This document shows, one piece after another, positions 24,901-33,900 of a stretch of 64,000 nucleotides of DNA; position 1 is the first letter of the stretch; each line of letters opens with the position of its first letter. The notes below the pieces were generated by a model. That model saw only the letters and a program-made list of their open reading frames with translations. It was not told the origin of the DNA and made no database searches. The stretch lies in assembly GCA_018105865.1 (NCBI GenBank), contig CM030840.1, positions 11,008,294-11,072,293 of the forward strand, given 5' to 3'. Source of the DNA: Metaphire vulgaris (lineage: Eukaryota; Annelida; Clitellata; Crassiclitellata; Megascolecidae). Made by a program: the position numbers and the translations under genes.

Positions 24901-27900
24901 TCAGCATCATGATTCAGATTGAGTCATCCACTCAAATAAAAAAATGGTCTAAATCTCACAACTCCACCTCAGTTTGAAATGTATACCTCTAGACAACCCA
25001 AGAGTTCTAATGAAATAGATATAAATATAAGCTTTATTATACGATGATTATATTCAGGATGCAAATGTAAAATATAACTTTAATTTCCAGTGTCTTTTGG
25101 TTTGTGTTTGATACGTAGGGTATGTGTTGTATGTGAGGATGGGTGTGTTGTTTTGACTTTACGTTTTGTCAGAGTTGATTTTAATAAAGAGATTTTGCAT
25201 TGTATTGTATCATATATAAAATTATGTGACTAAATAAAGTTCACAGTATCAAACATACATGTTTCAATTCAATTCTGAGACAAGCATCCTGGACATATTT
25301 CTCTCCAAATTGTTCAATAATTATTTCAATATTTCAACTTTAATCTGTCAAAAAAAAGACTCATAAACTAACGGCTGAGTGTCTGTCTCAGGTGGTACTT
25401 TTTCAAACTCAATCGCTGAGTGGACATCTTCATTCCAGGATTTTCCACTTTTTGATTTGCTATCTAAAAACAAGTAAAACACAGCTGAACTTTAATTTTG
25501 GTAATCATCCCATGAAAAAGTTAATGTGCCTAACTTCAATATTCTAATAGAAACCAATTTCACAATGCAAAACAGACATAAATATATTTATCATCGGTTT
25601 ATAAAAATGTTATAATAATAAAATCTTGTGCCAAAAGTCCAATATAAGAAATAAAAAAATTCATGATAGTAATGCATGTAAATATTATAAACTGAAAAAC
25701 ATTACTGGAGTTTTTAAGTAATCAAAAAATTTACAAACCAGACTGCTTATCATCTGTTGGTTCAGCTATCGAGACAGAAGTTAGAAATTTAATTCTTTCT
25801 TATCCAAACTCCCCCATTTAACTATCTCCTGATCTGAAACTTGTGGCAAGCTTCTATTAAGGGCTTGTATTACTAATTTATGGAGCAAGTAAAATATGAT
25901 CCAGAACCACACCGCATATTCTGTCAACATGTTTATGAGTTATAATTTCAGGAAAGACGTACAAGCTTAAGCCAAACATCAGCTATTGTTTCTATTTTGC
26001 TTGAAAGTCATAATTGTAAAATAACACTCACACTTAGCCAAAGCAGATGGTACAGCAAACGGCGATGTATATCCAGTCTGCAAAGTCCAGAAGAGTCCTG
26101 GGCCACTTCGTGCAGGGCTGAGCATCGGTGGCGGAGTGTATGGAGTGGGCGTCGGCTTTGTCAAACTATTCCAGAGATGAGACGAACGCATCTGGCTAGG
26201 GAATCCAAAGTGGCTCACATTTGCTGGGATCGACAGCGGCTCAGGGCGCGGTTTAACCTTCATCACCTTCAAAGAACTAGGAGAGTTCCGGAATATGGTC
26301 CCGCTCTTGTGATCAGCAAATTTCTTCTGAAGATTTCCATCATCTTCTTTTGCTCCTTTCATGTTCTCTTGTCTAGACTGGAGACCTGCATCAGGCGACA
26401 TCTCTGCATCAAATGTTACGCATCCATAAGCTGGTCTTTTACACTCAGACTCTGTCTTGATTTTACCCAGAGGTTTTCTTTTTCTCTCCAGCTGTTTGTT
26501 TTGTTTCCTGTAATCAATCGAATCACTTTCGCCTGCCACGGATGCTTCTGGATGACAGTCACGCCCGGCACCGGTTGGAAGCGCGGCCATCATCATTCCA
26601 TCATCAGGGATCCAAGAGTCAGTTTGAATCGAAGAGTGACGCGGGTTCAGCGGCTGTCCTTGGCTGCCTGAATTAAGTCTACGCATCTCTAAGTTCCTTT
26701 GTGTTGACACATTTGAACGATTACTACCATCAGATGATGAAGCAATTCGCACAAGGCGTTCACTGTCAAAATCTCTAGTTTCCGTAGCTTTTCTGTAGAA
26801 AGGCTCGCCCTGTTTATAAAAAAACAAGTATAGATAGCCTCACATAAGCAGCTATGCTACGAATAATTTAGGAAAACTGTTAAAATGTAGCCAAAACAAG
26901 CAATAACTATGCAATTTTCTTAGCTAACTCTTACACTCACAACAAATGTATTCCCTATGTCAACAAAGCTGCAAGTCTCATTACTTTTATGCAGGTAATC
27001 ACTGCACTGTATTTGCATGGTCATTGAATTGTAAACGAAAGCTGAAATTTTACTTAATTATTCAATGATTTTACCTGGTGAATCTCGTAAAGACTCTTTG
27101 ATTCGGTCTCTGTGTTTGTCCTCTTTGGTCTTTGCTGAGTTGGATAACGACCACCTTCGGGTTCAACTACAAGACAGACGTCAAGTTGCCGATGACAGCG
27201 CCACACCTGGCTACCGTGCGCAGCTGATGGAGAATCGCACATGGAACTTTCCTGCAAACAATCTTGAGGAGGAAATTCAAAATGCGATGCGAGTTTCGGA
27301 GTTCCAGGATGATTCACCGGAGTGAACGGTGTATATGGTGTATGTGCAGCACATGGCATAGGAGGATGCAAATCATAGGGTGAAGAGGGCACACTCGCTT
27401 GAATAGTCACATCGCGATGCAGCCCATCTGGTTGGCTGGACAATCCTAAAATTCCTCGCTTACTTGGCGGAGAAGCAGCTCGATCTGCAAGCGGAACTGG
27501 CAAGACTGGATCGCTTCGAACTGCAACAAAATCAGTCCCATGGCTGCCAGGAAGGCACCTGGAACTGATGTCACGACTGGTATCCACATTTCCACCTCTC
27601 TTTATCCCAGGCTGATAAAGAACATTTTCCACAAATTTAGAAGATTCTTTGGGAGAAGACGGTTTGCCACAACCTGTATTTCCTCCTCTGTCACCTCTTT
27701 GGATATCACTGCACTGTTTTCCTACAGAGGTGGCGGACATTCTCGGCAGTTCATCGCAACATAGTTCAGCTTGTTTCAAATGCAGGTTCATCCAACGTTT
27801 ACGATAAAGACATCCGACCTGCTCACTATGTGCTGATGGAACCTCACCGGCAAAGTCTTGATCTGAAGTCAAATTAAACGCTTTACAGGCATCACTTGCT

Positions 27901-30900
27901 CTCAATGCAGAATCTGTTTCTACGCCTTGGATAATCTCACGCTGTGGCAAACCAGATTTATAATCAGTAGACTGAAGTCTAGGCTGACCATCTGAGTAAG
28001 TTACCTTGCTGTCCAATCTGCAAATGTCAATTTCCTCTTTTCCATCGGTGCTGTCTGGGAGACAATCATTGCCTGACATTTGAAGTTTCTCTTCGTCACT
28101 GTTTATAGTCCTCTGTTGAGACACCTGAGAGCCAACCGCCCACCTTCCACAACTGCTACTGGTCTTTGCTTGGTCAGACTGCCTCGAACCAATTTGACAA
28201 CCAGCCCCATTTGAATGCCAGTTGGTGACTGAGTCTGGCCTTGTGACCACGCTTGAAATATCATTAGCATCGGTTGATTTTTTCTGCTTCTTGCAATGCT
28301 TAGACTGTCCCTGAAAATCTAAGCAACTGGGATCTTCAAATGATTTCTGTCTCTGAATTTCACGCTTTGTTTCATTTGGAGGATCCTTCATGGTAGATGA
28401 AGGACAGTCTGCAGAAATATTTAGTATGTCATTAACCGAATTAATAGCTGTTACCACATGGGAATAATTTCTCTTTTCCACTGTATTTCTCATTTCCAGA
28501 TCAGCATTTTGAGCCGAAAGTCTCAAAAACCCTGCCTTGCCTTTATGATGGTCATCAAATACACTGTTTCGTTTTATACGGTCCAATTCAAAAATCTTAC
28601 AAATGCCTGGTTCATTCCTATTCTGTAATTCAGAGGCATTACTGTAATCACCCCGCACTGCAGGAAAATATCCCAACTCCTCATAAAATGAGCCACTGGT
28701 TGGTTCACTGTTGGACACATTCAGTCGTCTATCATACAAATTCTCTCCTTCTGAACTAGAAGGTCTTGAAAGAAAGCATCTTCTGCTGGGTTCTGAAGCA
28801 CTTAAGCTTGGTTTAGCACTGAAACCACTCGAAGACTGACTGCTCTCGCTCTGCAAAGAAAACCTTGATTCACAACGAGCATCGCTTCCGCGGGACATGT
28901 CCTGTACTTCATCCAAGTCCTGAATCCAAGAAACAGAAAAACTACAACATGCAGATTAGAAATATCATCACCAGTTACACATCTTACAAAAAAGCATTAT
29001 TATGTTCTGTTAAACACATTAGGAACATATATGGGATAAAATGTCAACTGACACACAGAGAGGAATATATTCACACAAAAGAATAACGGGAGAAACCAAC
29101 ATTCGGCGAATTACAAACCTTGCGTACGTAGCCTCCATGCAATCGCATATGACCATTAAGAGCGGGAATATTTTTGAATCCCCTTCCACAGACGTCGCAC
29201 TTAATGGGCTTTGGTTCACTGAAATACAGAAATCAGTTTCTTCATTATACAACACCTGTCACATAAACGCAGTGCTTACAAGTTAACAAAATACTGAAAT
29301 GACAAATGCAAATGACAATTAATACCTTCATTTAAGCTTACTGCTGAGCCAAATATAGAACATCAAGGACACTGCATTAATGAAGAAGATGAATATAAAT
29401 GCAACCGGACAAAGAATAATAAAATGAACTGGCACAAGTAGCTCCTAAACAAAGTATATACCTTTGAACTACCTAAACACTATCATCAACTTTACATAAG
29501 AATGTGGACAATGGCAAATGCAACACACAATGTCAATTACAAAGCAGCAGGGTAGTGAATGGCATGAACCTTATAACCCAGTAAAACAAGTTCAAATTGA
29601 ATTGCATTGCTTCACTTTCTTAAAAATAAAAACGGTCGCTGAAACATAAATATTCAACAGCTATATGTATTTTTAGCCTATGTAGATGTGAAAATCATAA
29701 ACCATTAGAAAAGACCTAGAAAAGAACACACACTTTTGAAATGAAATGCTGTAGAACAATATTTTAGACTGGATGGGTTGAAAAGGTCAGCAGTGAGTAA
29801 CCATAAGTTCAGCCTAAGGAATCTATTATATAAAAAGAGATTATACAGAGGAAACTCAGACTCTTTGGAAATATACAATGAATGAAAGAAGAATGAAAGA
29901 TTAAAGTCTATAATGTTGGAAATAACAGATCTATGGCACCAACAAGAAGAGAAGATCTCACAGAGAATGGAGCAACAATGTAAGCGATTGGCCATAGAGC
30001 TCTAAACAGACAAGAATGAAACAAACTCAAAAGAAGGCATCAGACACCAATAAGGGTTGATCCAACGGTCATTGATAATTGTGAAGACGATGATGATGAT
30101 GAAGATGAAAGCATCATCAAAATGACTTTTGACTCACTCCATCCTGTGATTGGATAAAAAGACCCCCATAGAATATCATTTCTTTTTTAAACCAAACTTA
30201 TATGACTAGTGTATATACTGGCTATTCAATATATTGAAGTTCTAAAGTTCTAAAACAAAAATGTATTAGACAGATGCTGGAAATGATGTGATATTTAAAA
30301 ATCCTAAGAAAAGTTCTGAAAATGTGATCTGACAGATTTCAAATATTAAGCAAAAACGTTTTTGGAACTGCAATTCTTCTGCTTCTCAACTCCAACTCCA
30401 TTATTCAGCCCAAACACTGTTCTGAGAATTCATTCAAGTAAGTTCAAGAGAGCATTCAACTGTACAAAATGTCATAAGCCAAGTCAAGCCGATTTGCCAT
30501 ACATTCTGTAAACATCACATGCAGGCAAATGGACATCATTCGAGCAAAACATCACATAAACCTGATCTCACTCTATTCACTTAAATTACTTTCTAAAATT
30601 AATTTGATTTTCATTCAGCTACAATGAAATAAATAGACATTCACTGAAACAACTATTTCAATTGAACACAGTGTCAAGAATGCCAAAAAACGGCTTACTC
30701 AAGTGGATTGTATCCTGTAATCCACATGGCATTCTGAGGATTATCGGAGGAAAAACTTGCAAATGGCCGCGACAGTTGAGGCCCATCTTTAATAATCAGA
30801 TTGACTGGACTAGCTTGTCGAAGATAAGACCCTGACTTGTCTGCACTGATGTCCGCTCCATAGTGTTGTGAAACTGAAGAGTCAAAATTGAAACAACTGC

Positions 30901-33900
30901 CAGAGGAAGATCCAGATGCGGTCGCCACAGTGGTACACTCCAGGTGATGATTTTCCATGTGGCGACGTAAGGAACGTGCGTCGCAGTAGCTCTTGTTACA
31001 TCCGATAAACTTGCAACCAAAAGGTTTTGTGCTACTGTGAGTCATCAAGTGTCCATTTCTATAAAATTAATCAATCAATTCTCAGTTTAAATTACACATA
31101 TGTCATGTCGAAGATCTTAGGTAGAAGACTCAAACAATCATTACAAGATTTATTAATCAATGCACAGAAGGAATGAGTCATGGAAGATGCAACTTCCAGA
31201 ACATGATCATCACTATACAGAAAAATTACATTCATATTTGACTGTATGTAAAACAGTGGCTCTTAACCCTTAGGGATACTTGAAGGACATTGTGGGGTAC
31301 GCAGAACGACCCAGAAATAAAGTCTGTTTTAAAAACTTTTACTACAATGTACTCTGTACACTGTTTGGCCAGTTGTAGCATACTGCTCGGAAAGCTGGAC
31401 ACTGAATAAAGACGATGAGCAAAGAATATTGAGGCTTGAAATGAAAGGATTTTGACAAATTTTAAGAATTTCATGGTCAGCAAAAAGAACTAATGAGTGG
31501 GTACTAGAGCAGGCAGATGTGACAAGTAGTTTGCTGAACAACATTTAAAAAGGCAAACTTTGTTGGTTTTGGACACGGCATGAGAAAACAAGGCTCTTGT
31601 CTAGAAAAGGAACTAATTCAAGGAACACTATCTGGTTGAAGATCACGAAAAAGACCAAGAACAGCTTGGCTAGATAACATAACATGGACTGGACTCTTGT
31701 TTCAAAACATGATTCAAACATGAAAAACAGAAGAGGATGGCTGAAGAACAGAACAGAATTCTGTGCACTGTACATATACTGTAGAAATGTTTGTAATAAA
31801 TTAGAAATTGTAAAAGAAAAATCCCACTTTCTGGCATATGCACAATCTGTGACAGAAGTATGTTGCAGCTTATAATTATTCAATATATTAAAGATAATAA
31901 ACTGTTAGCCTCATATAAGGTAATGTAGGTGACTTTGCACTCTTATACTTGTTTTCAAGGGCACGTAATCACAAAAAGGTTAAGAATCACTGATGTAAAA
32001 CATTCTTATGCACAGAGATTCTATTTCACAGAATCCACTACTTGCAGAATTAGATTCTATGAACTTTCATATGAATAAGAAATTAGAACACACAAATAAC
32101 ATAAAATAATCCCAAATCTTACTTTCTTATTTGTAAAAAGAACAGTTTACATAAAGTCATTTAATTCTATGTTATTTTAAGCAATAACAACCAGTATGTT
32201 TTGTGACTGCAGCAATGTGCAATAAATTACACTGATAATATCTTCATAAAGTCACCTAACACATGTACAATTGCATAGCTACAATACTTATCTTCTGAAT
32301 CAATACAGAAAGATTACATTGTATAAAGCAGTTCAATGTATTTCATTTAACATCCTTTTCCCCATACATAACACTGGGAGCTAAAAATTTATACGTGAAA
32401 CACATCAATTGATGAATACCTCTAATAGCAAAAACCTCTATATTCAAGTTATAACTACATTTTGCCGATTGTTCCTACTGATATTGTCATTTATATTTTA
32501 AGTGCATTTGTAAAGAAATTTCAAATCTGAAACCAGAAACCAACAGAGTATTGGCATCGTGTGTCACAGCAAGTGGCTTGATGCATACACTGCAAAGAGC
32601 ATCAGGCAAAGCAATTCCACCACAATCTATCAGCTCGTACTGTCTGCAAAGGGCAAATAATAATCTCTTTGTTAATCGAAACCTACAAGCCAAGAATCAC
32701 AGCAGCGAAAGCGAAACCTGAGATTCATTAAACTAAATTATCTTAAGGAGATGCATTATAAGTGATGTTTCTTACAAGTGATCTTGTCGCTTGAACGCCT
32801 TTGAACACAGAGTGCACACGTATTTGCGCTCATCGCTGTGGGTCAGTTTGTGTTTGGCCAGGGCACTCGAGTTGTTGAAGAGCTTGCCACAGACTGGACA
32901 GCGAATAATGGACCGGCCACCACCAGGGCCAGCGTCTCCGACGGTCAATGCTGTCTTTGCGGGACGACCTTTGGGCCTACCCACAGTCTTATGGGCCTCC
33001 ACAGAAGGTGACTTGAAGGTATCATCTGAACTGGTTCTGACATTATCCTGTTTTGGGTAATTATAGCTATCTGTAAGTAGAATATACACAAAAAGTCAGT
33101 AACATAATGAAAGTAAACATTCATTCACTTAACCTTCATCACACTGCTCAATCATATCTTGTTCAACATTGATTACTGTACAGTGCAATTCATTCACATA
33201 ACGTATGCTTTGAACGTTTGTTGCAGACTCTTTCACATCATTTACATCCTAGTTTTACCTTGCTTTAAACCATATTGTATTTGACCTTTTTGTATGCCTG
33301 CTTTACATATTTACATTCAGATATTGCATCTCAAAGTTGAAGTTCTTGGTTCAAAGTGGGTTTGTGGTTCTGTTTCTACGCTTAGATTGCCCAAAACTGA
33401 AATTCCTATTGGATACTAATACAGTGCTAGAGTTATGATTAATTTTACATACATTAATTAATTAAAATATCTCATCAGGTCTCTAAAAATTTGGAAAAAA
33501 CCTAGGGGATGGCAGCCATCTTTCCCCCCTCAAGTCACAGTGGTACAAGGGCCAATTCAATCTGTGCTGGAAAAGTCAATTCTTTGGGCCTAAAAGAAAT
33601 CTTTAAAAGTTCAGCTGAAACCATAAAACAGTGCTTTTCAAACTTTTGATGTTGCGGACCGGTTAAATGTTTTGGCAAAATTACTGCGGCCCGACAACTT
33701 TTCAAGTTGCTATAATGGTTACCGGGTTACTGATCACTGATACTTATGTATTTTAAAGAAAACATGCACTGAAGTAACTAAACTAAAAAAAACAAAATCT
33801 ATTCAAAGCTGTATTTAACCTCTTTCAGGGGTTCGCCGTTTTAAAACGGCAGCAGAAAATCATAGCTTACAGGGAAACGCCGTTTTAAAACGGCACGCTA

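Noticed and set aside
25997..27764. Plus-strand frames opposite the ELM2-SANT exons (224, 86 and 74 codons)
   Set aside because: They are antisense to well-supported minus-strand exons and have no family signature.
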